Shown here: piece after piece, positions 34,501-45,315 of the stretch
How the letters are laid out: each line of letters opens with the position of its first letter
Numbering within the stretch: the stretch's first letter is position 1
DNA from: Polytrichum commune
Lineage: Eukaryota; Streptophyta; Polytrichopsida; Polytrichales; Polytrichaceae
Direction of reading: 5' to 3'
Assembly: GCA_950295325.1 (NCBI GenBank)
Contig: OX485805.1
Coordinates: forward strand, 9,982,501-10,046,500
DNA length: 64,000 nt
The notes under the pieces: model-generated
What the model was told of the DNA's origin: nothing
Seen by the model: only the letters and a program-made list of their open reading frames with translations
Database searches by the model: none
Made by a program: the position numbers and the translations under genes

Positions 34501-37500
34501 CATGATGTGGTGTAGAGGCAAAATCCATTTCTTTGTAGAGGAGAGAATTCATACATATTGAAAAATAAATTGGAATTAGAATTCCTCGGACTCTATATGT
34601 AAATTTTAGAGATTGAGAGCTTATGGTCTGTACTAATGCTAGATAATACAAATGTTAAATGATAATACTCATTTAAATGTAGAAAAATGGATTTCATCAA
34701 CATGAAAAAAAATAAAAATTTGAAATCAAAGTTCATTTGCAATTTGTATGAAGTTTAAGAGATCAAGAGCTTGAAGTCTGCACTAATATTGCACAACACT
34801 AGTGTTGAATGACAAAGCTCATTTAGATGTAAAGGAGAAAATTTCATCAATATTATAAATAAATTTATATTCTAGAAACCGACATTTAAGTATAATTGGA
34901 CAAACCACTTGTCCAAAAATAATAAGAGATGTGTACTTGTAGGGATAAAAATATCAAACTCCAACAACAAAACCAATATTAACACAACAACTGCAACTTC
35001 AAATGTTTGTATTTCATGTTCACCCACTACAATATTTATGTACTAGTTCCATGATCTAATGTATGCCATATTGGTGGTTGGATTTTGTCCTAAATCCAAA
35101 TATACTTAAATCCTAATTTAGTGCCTTGTGTGAGTCAATAAAAATATTTGAAACTAAAATTCATTGGCACCTAACTCCTAATGTGGTTCAAACAAAAAGA
35201 AAAACAACAACCTAATCCATGAGGACCTTTATGTGGACCAAAAAGAAAATGTTTGAAACTAAAAATTTGATGCCAAATCAAATCTCAAGTGGTTCAAAGA
35301 AATGATAAAACTCCCTAGCTAACAACCACGGGGGCACTTGAGGGACCCACATACAAATCATAAAACATGAGCTCTTGAGCTCAACTGTATTACTTTATAG
35401 TACTACAATTGAGCTCCTAAGCTCACAAGGTTGCCTCCGTCCTTGGGACCTTTATGTGAGCCAAGCAGCAAATATTTGAAAGTAATAACCAATGAAAACC
35501 TAACTCTTGAATGGTCCAAACCATTTAAAAAGTCCTTCGAATTATAGCTAATTGGGGGGGGGGGGAAATTGAGGTGTTCGAAACAAATAATATTATTTGT
35601 TCCTTGTGACATGTGGAAAGTACAGAGACTCGGAATAGTTCAATGTCTTTGTTAATGGGCATCGCATCCATTAGATTACTTTGTGGACAACTCATCGTTT
35701 CATTCATCCTTTTGGCCACATCCTCTTGTTTTATGAAGCTTGTAGCACCCACCAAAGCAGTGTCAACATGGGCTATGTCTTGCCTCCCATTCCAAATGAC
35801 ATTTTTTGGGAGCGTCATTTGAAGGTGATTATGGAGGGTACGTATGATGAGGTTATTGCTTAGTTGTCAGAGCTTTGTCTTGTGAACATTGACTGGAGCC
35901 GGGTGACTAGGAATCACCAAGTGTGGCTTGCCTGGTTTTAGGCGACGCGAGCCAACCAACACTATGCAACGTATGTTGTTGTTTTTTATTTGCAGGTTTT
36001 GGGGGAGAGTCTGGAGTTGAACCCCAACCATGACTAGGAAATGCAAGACTTGGAATATTACAAATATTTTGCCCAATGGGTGGAGAATCAGTTGGGGATG
36101 TGGTTGTTTAAAATTCTCTCAAGGTTGTTGCTGCTATGGCATAGCCTCTTCAAGTCTTCATCCGTGACTGGAGCTTACGGTTTTGGAGTTTACTAAGGGA
36201 ATAACGTTTTGGACCTTAGGGTCAGAGATGCTCAATATAGGCCTATTTTATTCTTGCAGACATTTGGTAATCTGGTGAAGTTGTTGGTTGTTTTCAAGTG
36301 CACTATGTGTGAACATTATGTGCCATGCCCTTGGGCTTCAAGAATGTGCATGTTGTATACATTCGTCATTGTTGTTTGTTGTTGTTCATTTCAGGCATGT
36401 TGTTTGTTGTTGGACATCATTGTGGGGATGTCCTATGTGAAATAGAATTGGGGCCAACATCAAACCATAATTCACTTGAACCCAAACCATGTATCTCAAC
36501 TCCAAATAACATCATTTGGGCAGCCAAAACATTTCTTAGAGCAACACATAAAGTATATTGGCAACTACCTCTACAACACGGTTATAGGGTTTGGTGTAGC
36601 CTTTAAAATAGTCCCCCCCCCAAAAAAGAAAATGTTGGTAATAGGGGCCTACTCATGCTCATGCTTGTGTTCATGATCTAATTTTTCTTGGTTTGTGAGA
36701 AGTTTGACAAGGACGACCATTTCATTGGGCCCACTAGTAATCGTCCCCCACAATCTTTCCATGTTGAAATGGATTGTCAAGAAGGTTATATGCTCATTTT
36801 AAGTCTTGAAGATGAAACATATGCTATTCAGTTTGGGTTGCAAAAGCTTTGTCTCAACCAAAATTTTGTAATTTCTAGCCTTCATTTCCAACAAATCCAG
36901 GTGGAGTACCACCGACCAACAAACACGGAATGAAGATGTGATTCATTATTACACATGATGGGATACTAATCATACTTTTTGTTGGAGGGTGGATTTTATG
37001 CATGATCCAAGTTGGATAGACATAAATTCCATATTTATAGCATGGAAATCATGAAAGAATCATAGTGGGTCATTAACCATCCCTTAAACATACATAACAT
37101 ATGTGAAAAACAACCTTGCTTGCCTTACAAGTGAAACAAGCCAATGAGAATTAGGTATAAATTAAGTTGTTTGGTTGTCAACAACCACCAATAATATCCA
37201 ACATTTTTGTGCTCGATCCAATATGATATTAGCAAATTTATCATTATAGTAGACCACTAGAAAGCCTACGTGCATTGTGGATTTAATACAAATGAGCTAG
37301 ACTTTGGATTACTTACAAATCCTATTATGTTTGGGTTTGGATGAATATCCATATATAATATCCAATAAATATAATGTTTAGTTTACAGTTATGTTTAAGA
37401 TGAAATTCCTTTGTTGGAATCAATATGCATTTAATAGAACACTATATTCGGTAATTGGAGATTTTTTGTTGATTATGAGACTATATAAGGATGCGCATTT

Positions 37501-37779
37501 CAAAATTGGACCAGTAATGACGACTAAAAATCCCATATGTATAATGGTATGCTACTATTATTATACATAAAGGCATGGAAGTGAACAAAAATATGAGGCA
37601 TACATGAAAATAGTTGCGTATGAAATGACAACTCGTTATGACTGGAAGGGAAGGTGCGAAGAATGAATGGAAGTTGAATGAATTAATTGGGATTGAAATA
37701 CAATTATAATGGAAATACCATCAATGTCTTGAGTAACTTGGAATAGCATACTAGAAAGTAAGCACTTAAATATGTTCTA
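31600..37779. other. AT-rich intergenic sequence, no gene supported
   Basis: Short open frames only. 35690-36430 on the plus strand has a few phrases that read like decayed coding sequence (for example ERHLKVIMEGTYDEVIAQL near 35810) but no family could be named. Homopolymer tracts occur at 35557-35567 (G) and 36612-36620 (C). Confidence 0.45.
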
Positions 37780-38434
37780 TGTGGTACTTTTGGGCCACCC
37801 CCTTTCGAGGGAGCCTAAAAGTATCACACAAGCCCTTCGGTGAAGGTGGCCTGCATTTGCAGGCGCCCAAGCCGAACCCGGATGATAGGTGTATAACGTG
37901 AGTAGTTAGATTTTTAAGGGAGATTAAATATGCGTCGTAGTACCTCCGGAGGTTAGGCCTTAGTTTTTTACTAGTGTGGCTTTAAACTCCACTAACCAAT
38001 TTCATATCTAGTTCTAACCTTAACCTACAACCTATTCTACGCGCAGACGCACCAGCCTTGAAACCAAGGCAATCCTAATTTGCGAATTGGGATGGTTCTG
38101 ATACACCCAACCGGGTGTGACTCATACCACCCTAATTCAACGAACGGAATAACGACAATTTGATGGACCATTCAATTCTTCCTATTTCTTTATTTAGTTC
38201 TATTTAGTTTTCTAAGCGGGGGAACTTGGCCTAAGTCCCACCCTTCATACAAATTCCTTCTTAATTACTTACTTTTGTTTGCACGTCCTAACTTACTACA
38301 TTAACATATTAGGCATCACCCCTTACCTCGGGTCTCTTGCCAACAAGGGTTTACGATTTATTTGGTATGTTTTGATTGTTAAATGTGTTTACACTGGATA
38401 GACCACGAAATGCAACTCAATGGGACCAGGGTGA
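37780..38434 (+). repeat. Third copy of repeat family R, joined to an LTR
   Basis: It matches 11178-11965, with an internal deletion after ATTAGGCATCACCCCTTACC. It ends abruptly inside the retrotransposon LTR at a shared GGGTGA (38429-38434), so this is a junction formed by deletion or recombination at short homology. Confidence 0.75.
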
Positions 38435-39287
38435 GGGCCCCGGGCGTTGGGAACGCCTCCCACCCACGAAGACTAGGAGGCACAAGGGTAAGGCCGTGAG
38501 TTATGCGTAGCTCATGGCGTGATGATTCTAGAATGCTCAAGATCACCTCAATCGGAGGTGTGAGCTAGGAGTTATGGCCATTTGAGTGGGGCGCTGTCCC
38601 GGGACAGCGCCCTGGTACAGCAGTGCCTGGGAGTGATTCCCGGGACTGCCAAGGTTCAAACAGGCATAACTTCCTCAATACCTGCCCGAATGGGGCAAGT
38701 GAGGAGTCCATTGGCATCTACGTGAAGCGTAAATGAGGATGGAGTGGTTGGTTGTTGGAATCAGACACCATACAAGGAAGTTATGATGGTCTGAAGCTGA
38801 TGGGGGCTTCTAGGCCAAGCGGCTAAGGGAAAATGTCCACTTGGCCCCAACTCTTGGTAGAGAGACAAGAGGTTGGTTGGCGGTGGGGTAGGGGCTCCGT
38901 GTAGAGTCCTAGAGGCTTATATGGGTGAGGTGGTGTGGCCTCACCCACCCGAGGCCGAACGGCACGGCCTCCATGGGCATTGGCCCATTGTGAGGCCATA
39001 GTTGCCTAGTATGGTTCGGGTTGTTGTAGTGTTGCCCCGGCAACGCGATGATCAACATAGGATTGGACTTCCATGGATGGAAGTCCACATTGGGGAAATG
39101 GGTTACCGATTAAGGGGTGAGTCCCGAAAGCAAAGTAGGAGGGTTGGTTCCCTCCTATGAACTATTGGTCCGGGGTAAGAGGAGCTATCCATTAGCATGG
39201 CGGAATGCTAAGGGTTAGCCACTCGTAACCTTTGCTAGAATTCAAAATAACCAAGATGGTCAAGGGGGGCTAGCAAGGGTTGCGACA
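38429..39287 (+). repeat. 5' LTR of copy A, truncated
   Basis: It ends GGGTTGCGACA at 39287. The first ~115 bases of the LTR are missing, replaced by repeat R. It contains the 22-bp palindrome at 38590-38611 and TTATATGGG, a possible TATA element, near 38918. Confidence 0.9.
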
Positions 39288-40830
39288 GGGCTCCCGCAAA
39301 CCTCGAAAAGTATTCGGGGGCTAGAATACCGAATGCATCCGAAAGCTTGGACGGTGGTAATGTTGGATTGAAATTCCAATCCAAATTGCTTAGAATGTGG
39401 TGAAGTTGGAATGGGTGCAAATGCGGCACTCAAGGCTTTTAGGCCTATGTCTGCGATTTAACCACCATAATGAATGGCACAACTAAGATTGACTAGTTGG
39501 CTAAGAAACACATCGTTTTAGATGGGGTTTCAAAAGCGGGTGGTGAATACCATGTTCAACTTCCCAAAGCTTCTTGAGGACGTATCGGGAATCTTTAAGA
39601 TTTGAAGAACATTGAAGCCGATGGTCCCGAAAAGAAGTTGGGCGGCGCATCACCACAAAGTGGGTTTTAGCCGATATTGGTCCCAAAGAATTGGGCGAAA
39701 GTAGTTTGGCCCATTATACCAAGGCAAAACTTACTCGTGCCGCGGACGGAATGTTGGGAGGTGAGTTGATCCTACCAAGGCAATTCATGTTCGTGCCGCG
39801 GACAAAGTGTGAAAGGTGGCTTTGTGCTACCAAGGCAAATCATGTTTGTTCCGTGGACAAACTATTAAAAATTGGTTTTGTGGCACCAAACCAATTTGTC
39901 CCGCGGAGGGAATGTTTAAAGTTGAGTTTGCGGACCAAGCCAAACCAAGTTGCCGAGGACGGAATGTTGGTCGATGGCTTTGTGGCCAAGGCTAGTAGCC
40001 TTAAGTTGAGGCCAAGTATTTTATACCTTAAGACTCAAATGAATGGGACAAACGTCTAATGGGTTGACAAAGAGACAAGCCATGCCTTCTTGAGCCCAAA
40101 ACTCACAAGGGAGTTGGGGCTTGCCGATTGATAGAGCGGGCAAACCCACCAAGGTGCGGTTTGGAAAGGGCGAACCGCATGAGACAAAGGAGGCCGCGAT
40201 GTATGTAACCTTTCAATGTGGGACATTGGATTTTTGTCAAAATTTCACTCCATGTGAAATAGATGAAATGCATGTCATTGTGAAGGCCGCCTTCTTTGAA
40301 ACTCACATGATAGATGTGAGGTGCAAGCCGGTGTGCTTGCGGTGCATTATGATGTGTCATAATGGCAAAGAATTAAAGTTCAAATTAACAATGACTCCTA
40401 TGGTAGGAGGACCTAAGTTCAATTTGGTCTTAATGGACCGAATAAAAAAAAAAAACATAATGGTCGTGGTTCAATTGGAGCAACTCCAAGGAACGTATGG
40501 GGAGGCTAGGAAAGATGGGCCTCCCCCAAACAACATTGGTGTGATGTTGGTGAAATACAAGGATGTATTCACCAATGTGTTGCCCAAAAAAAATTACCGC
40601 CAATAAGTGAAAAATAACTTTGCTCAACGAGAGATTGAGCTCTTGAGGTATGTGGTGATAAATGAAGTTGGTGGACGAACATGAAGAATGTCAAGGCAAT
40701 CCAAAAGGAGAATTGGCCCTTGATTCAAAAGGGCTTAGGTCATTTGTTGGCCTAGCCAATTAGTACCACAACTTCATTCGAGAGTTTTCTAAGGTTGCTA
40801 GGACCTTATTCAACTTATTGAGGAAAATGG

Positions 40831-41746
40831 CTATCCCAAGAGTGGGATGAGCCTTGTCACCAAGCCTTTGGGGAGCTCAAAAACAAGTTCTCTTCGCCGC
40901 CCGTGCTTAAGTTCGCGGACTTTGACAAACCTTTTGAGGTGCATACGGGGGCGAGTGACTTTAGCATTGGCGGATGTTGAGGCAAAATGGATGGCCATTG
41001 CATATAAGAGCATGAATCTCGATGGTTGTCCGACCTTGTCCAACTTATGCAAGAAATGGCTATCCCAAAAGTGGGATGAGCTTTGCCACCAAGTCTTTAA
41101 GGAGCTTAAGACCAAGTTTTCTTCGCCGCCCGTGCTCAAGTTTGCAAAATTTGACAAACCTTTTGAGGTGCATACGGGGGCGAGTAACTTTACCATTGGC
41201 GGATGTTGATCCAAGATGGATGCCCATTGCATATGGGAGCATTAAGCTTAAAGGTTGTCAAACCTTGTGCGACTTGTGAAAGAAATGGCTATCCCAAGAG
41301 TGGGATGAGCCTTGCCACCAAGTCTTTGAGAAGCTTAAGAGCAAGTTCTCTTCGCCGCCCGTGCTCAAGTTCGCGGAGTTTGACAAACCTTTTGAGGTGC
41401 ATACGGGGGCGAATGACTTTACCATTGGCGGATGTTGAGGCAAGATGAATGGCCATGGCATATGAGAGCATGAAGCTCGATGGTTGTCCCACCTTGTGCG
41501 ACTTGTGGAAGAAATGGCTATCCCAAGAGTGGGATGATGTTCGTCACGAGTCTTTGGGGAGCTTAACACCAAGTTCTCTTCGCCGCCCGTGCTCAAGTTC
41601 GCGGAGCTTGACAAACCTTTCGAGGTGCATACGGGGGTGAGTGCCTTTGCCAATGGTGGATTATGTGTAAGATGGATGGCCATTGCATATGGGAGCATAA
41701 AGCTCGATGGTTGTCAAAGAAGACAACCAACTCATGACAAAGAACT
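40831..41746 (+). repeat. Four tandem 229-bp repeats inside pol
   Basis: CTATCCCA recurs at 40831, 41060, 41289 and 41518, exactly 229 bases apart. Each unit spans the end of reverse transcriptase and start of RNase H (CCACCAAG-TCTTT...GAGGTGCATACGGGGGCGAG...). As 229 is not a multiple of three, the frame changes from unit to unit. Copy B has the same array. Confidence 0.93.
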
Positions 41747-43375
41747 TCTTTGCCGTAGTGCATTGCTTGAAGATGTGGCGACATTATATGGGGTCGTACA
41801 AAGCAAAGGTCTACATGGACAATGTGTCCTAAAAGTATTTTGACATACAAGCGTAAGTGAACGCCAAGTCATTGCGGTGGCATGATAGTTTGGCGCTTAT
41901 GAAGGTGGATTTGATCCACAAACCGGACCGTGGAAATGTGGTGCCGGAGGCGCGAAGTAGACCGGAAGAGTTCCAAGCAATGAGAACCATCCAAACCTTG
42001 TGGCTAATGTGTGCCGGCAAAGGAAACTTGTGATGCAAGATACGGGAGGGGTAAATTAACTACCCCAAAGCACAAAAGCTTTTAGGTGAGCTTCGCAAGA
42101 GCAAGGTGCTCAAAGAGGTTAAGTTGGTGGACGGATTGTTCAAGTGCAAACAAAGTCGGGTATATGTGCCACAAGGCAAGTTGAGGCTATCGGTTTTGAA
42201 GGAGGAATATGATAGTCCTATTGCCGGCCATAGAGGAGAAAGAAAAAGCCGCCATAGAATGGTGTCAAAGAGGTACCATTGGCGGTGCATAAAGGAAGAT
42301 ATAGCCCACTTTGTGAAGGCTTGAATCAAAGTGCCAAGTGAACCGAACCTCTTACCAAAAGCAAGGCGGCTTCTTGCAACCGTTGCCTATCCCGTTGGCG
42401 CCATGGCATGGTATGTGCATGGACTTGATCACAAGTTTGCCGGAGTCACATGGGTATGATGCCATCTTGTTGATGGTAGAGCGGTTTGCCAAGTGGGCAC
42501 ACATGGTGCCGATTGTGGGAACCGCCACCGCGTTGGAGACCGCATAGCCTTTTCTCAAAGGATGGTTGAGGCACCACGGGTTGCCAAGAGTGATTGTGTG
42601 GGATCAAGATCCAAAGTTCACAAGTGCATTTTCAATGCATTTCTCTAAGGAGGTCGGAATGAAACTAAGGTTTAGCACGACCTTGCATTCCCAAATGAAT
42701 GGGAAATCGGAGCGTGTGAATGGAGTCTTGAAGCAATACTTGAGGAACTTGGTGGGGGCGGACCAAGGAGATTGGGCGGACTATGTGGGTCGAGCGGAGT
42801 GTAATTGCAATGTAGCCACGCACTTGGCTACCAAGGGGTGGTCTTTGGTGGTGGCTTATGGAGTGGATGCGCTCCAACCTATTAACCTAGCTCTCGAGGG
42901 GGCACATTCAACACTAGAGTTCAACCAAGATGGTGAGGATTTGGCCAAGGATGGTGAACAAGTCTTGGAGATGACCAAGTTGTTGGTGGAGAAAGCCCGA
43001 AGGTGCTACGGAGTGCAAGTCAATGCCGGAAGACGCGAAGTGGAGAATGAGGTGGGCCAAAAGGTACGGTGTTGTTGAATGTGAACAACTTCACTTAGCC
43101 GAAAGGCCTCACTCCAAAGTTCATGTCCAAAATTGGAGCTCCGTTTCCCATTGTGGAACAAGTGGTCAAGGACATATATAAGTTGGAATTACCGCCGGAG
43201 ATCAAAGTGCATCCGACATTTCATGTCTCATTACGAAAGTCATTTTAGGACGACACCTTGTGGCCCGATCACAAGCAAGTGATTAGGCCACCTCCCGACC
43301 TTGTGGACGTCATTTGGAACATGAGGTAAGAGGGCATCCTCAAGTGTAGGAAGCCCAAGTGAAAAGGAAAGAAAA

Positions 43376-43528
43376 AGTACAAAGGAATACTTGGTGAAAT
43401 GGTGAGGATACCACGAGAAAGAAGCCGTTTGGGTAGCGGCAAGGGACATGATGAACGACAAGGAATTCGTGAAGCACTTTGAAGAAATTAAGGCTAGACA
43501 TTCCAATAAAAAGAAGCGTATGCATTGA
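43376..43528 (+). pseudogene. Chromodomain end of copy A with TGA
   Basis: KEYLVKW, TGA, GYHEKEAVWVAARDMMNDKE, then FVKHFEEIKARHSNKKKRMH. The Y-L-V-K-W-x-G-Y pattern marks the integrase C-terminal chromodomain of chromoviruses, which steers insertion to chromatin. The TGA replaces the residue between Trp and Gly and is shared with copy B. Confidence 0.8.
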
Positions 43529-44330
43529 TGAGGACATCAATCTCCTTTAGTGGGGGAGAGACTCTAGTAGCAAACATAGCTTCGAGGTTAATTGCTCCAC
43601 AACATGCACTTGTTCTTTGGCTTGGGGGAATAAAGTCCAAACTTTAGTGGTGCAAAGAGAAAAGTATGAGATGAGGTCCTAGTCTTGTACTTGTGTTTGG
43701 TTAATGGAAGAGGGGGAATAGATATGCCAAACTAGGTTGGGTAAGCCGAGTAATTGGGGGCCATGGCTTGGAGGGGCCTTGGATAAAACCAAGAAACTTC
43801 TTAGTTGTGGGCTTGTCCGGGCGGGGGCAAGGTGATGGCGCGTGCTCATAAAAGTGCTACCCGCGAGCTAACGAGAGTTGGCGCATGGGAGTCATGAACC
43901 CATGTCTCGAAAGAGCAAAGTGGGAACCGAGTCGGGCGGGACTTGGCATCACCCCCGTGCGATCGAGGCGTGGCTTAACAATGGAAAGCCATCTCGGAGT
44001 TGCAACCGAGACAACTTAGTGGAAGCGTTGAGGTCTCGCCTAGATGTGTCATGTTAGGCTAGTGGAGCCTAACGGGGGAGGCCCCAAAGGAGGGGCAACC
44101 CAAGTGAGTCCCAAAGTAGGTGGGTCTAGTATAGGTTAGGTCCTTGGAGAAGAGATCCAAGGTCGCTAATGGACCACCTAGGAACGACACCTTTGGGACT
44201 ATGCCAAATTTGAAGATGCATTGTGGGGGTCGCGCCCTAAGGTAAACACAATGCCGCACCATAGAGGATGGCAACTTGAGAATTGGTGTGCCGACTACGA
44301 GTATAGTCGATGAGGGCATCGACTCCGTTT

Positions 44331-44342
44331 GGTGGGGGTGAG
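44331..44342 (+). promoter_or_regulatory. Polypurine tract of copy A
   Basis: GGTGGGGGTGAG directly before the 3' LTR, the usual site for plus-strand DNA priming. The same tract precedes the LTRs of copies B and C on the other strand. Confidence 0.75.
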
Positions 44343-45315
44343 TGTCGCGCACCTCTCCATGAGGAGTGCCCGAAACACCATGGGCACAAGGGGGACCCCG
44401 GAGTGACACCCGGGACTTGTGGCGCCGTTGGTGAGAGGGCCCAAGTGATCCTAGTGTGGGTGAGGGCCCCGGGCGTGGGGAACGCCTCCCGCCCACGGAG
44501 ACTAGGAGGCACAAGGGTAAGGCCATGAGCTATGCGTAGCTCATGGCGTGATGATTTTAGAATGCTCAAGATCACCTCAATCGGAGGTGTGAGCTAGGAG
44601 TTATGGCCATTTGAGTGGGGCGCTGTCCCGGGACAGCGCCCTGGTACAGCAGTGCCTGGGAGTGATTCCCGGGACTGCCAAGGTTCAAACAGGCATAACT
44701 TCCTCAATACCTGCCCGAATGGGGCAAGTGAGGAGTCCATTGGCATCTACGTGAAGCGTAAATGAGGATGGAGTGGTTGGTTGTTGGAATCAGACACCAT
44801 ACAAGGAAGTTATGATGGTCTGAAGCTGATGGGGGCTTCTAGGCCAAGCGGCTAAGGGAAAGTGTCCACTTGGCCCCAACTCTTGGTAGAGAGACAAGAG
44901 GTTGGTTGACGGTGGGGTAGGGGCCCCGCGTAGAGTCCTAGAGGCTTATATGGGTGAGGTGGTGTGGCCTCACCCACCCGAGGCCGAACGGCACGGCCTC
45001 CATGGGCATTGGCCCATTGTGAGGCCATAGTTGCCTAGTATGGTTCGGGTTGTTGTAGTGTTGCTCAGGCAACGCGATGATCAACATAGGATTGGACTTC
45101 CATGGATGGAAGTCCACATTGGGGAAATGGGTTACCGATTAAGGGGTGAGTCCCGAAAGCAAAGTAGGAGGGTTGGTTCCCTCCTATGAACTATTGGTCC
45201 GGGGTAAGAGGAGCTATCCATTAGTATGGCGGAATGCGAAGGGTTAGCGACTCGTAACCTTTGCTAGAATTGAAAATTGGCAAGATTATTAAGGGACCTA
45301 GCAAGGGTTGTGACA
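44343..45315 (+). repeat. 3' LTR of copy A, full length
   Basis: 973 bp from TGTCGCGCACC to GTTGTGACA. It abuts the gene island with no visible gap; the next five bases are CACCC, the expected target copy, which cannot be checked because the 5' end is lost. Confidence 0.92.

Larger units (their letters stand above)
39691..43528 (+). pseudogene. Degenerate gag-pol of copy A
   Basis: Broken frames in order: a region before reverse transcriptase (40121-40606, ending KYKDVFTNVLPKK), then directly RSFVGLANYYHNFIREFSKV (about 40740-40800), so the reverse transcriptase palm with its YxDD box is absent. Next comes a four-fold repeat of the RNase H entry (PVLKFADFDKPFEVHTGAS), then the RNase H tail WRHYMGSYKAKVYMDN. 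Integrase follows with a zinc-binding end, the core MDLITSLPESHGYDAILLM and VWDQDPKF, and GKSERVN. Last is a chromodomain, EYLVKW-stop-GYHEKEAVW. In a working element these proteins copy the RNA and insert the DNA; this copy cannot. Confidence 0.85.
38429..45315 (+). mobile_element. Ty3/gypsy chromovirus-type LTR retrotransposon, copy A
   Basis: A 5' LTR truncated by ~115 bp (38429-39287), an internal region (39288-44342) and a full 3' LTR (44343-45315, 973 bp, TGTCGCGC...GTTGTGACA). Pol order is protease-side region, RNase H, integrase, chromodomain, which fixes it as Ty3/gypsy. The primer site is missing: the sequence after the 5' LTR matches DNA that in copy B lies well inside the leader. 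A polypurine tract precedes the 3' LTR. Coding is broken by many stops and shifts. Confidence 0.9.

Noticed and set aside
44059..44575. Long minus-strand frames across the LTR and its flank (155 and 112 codons)
   Set aside because: They recur in every LTR copy on the strand opposite to transcription, change frame between copies and match no protein. They reflect GC-rich LTR sequence.
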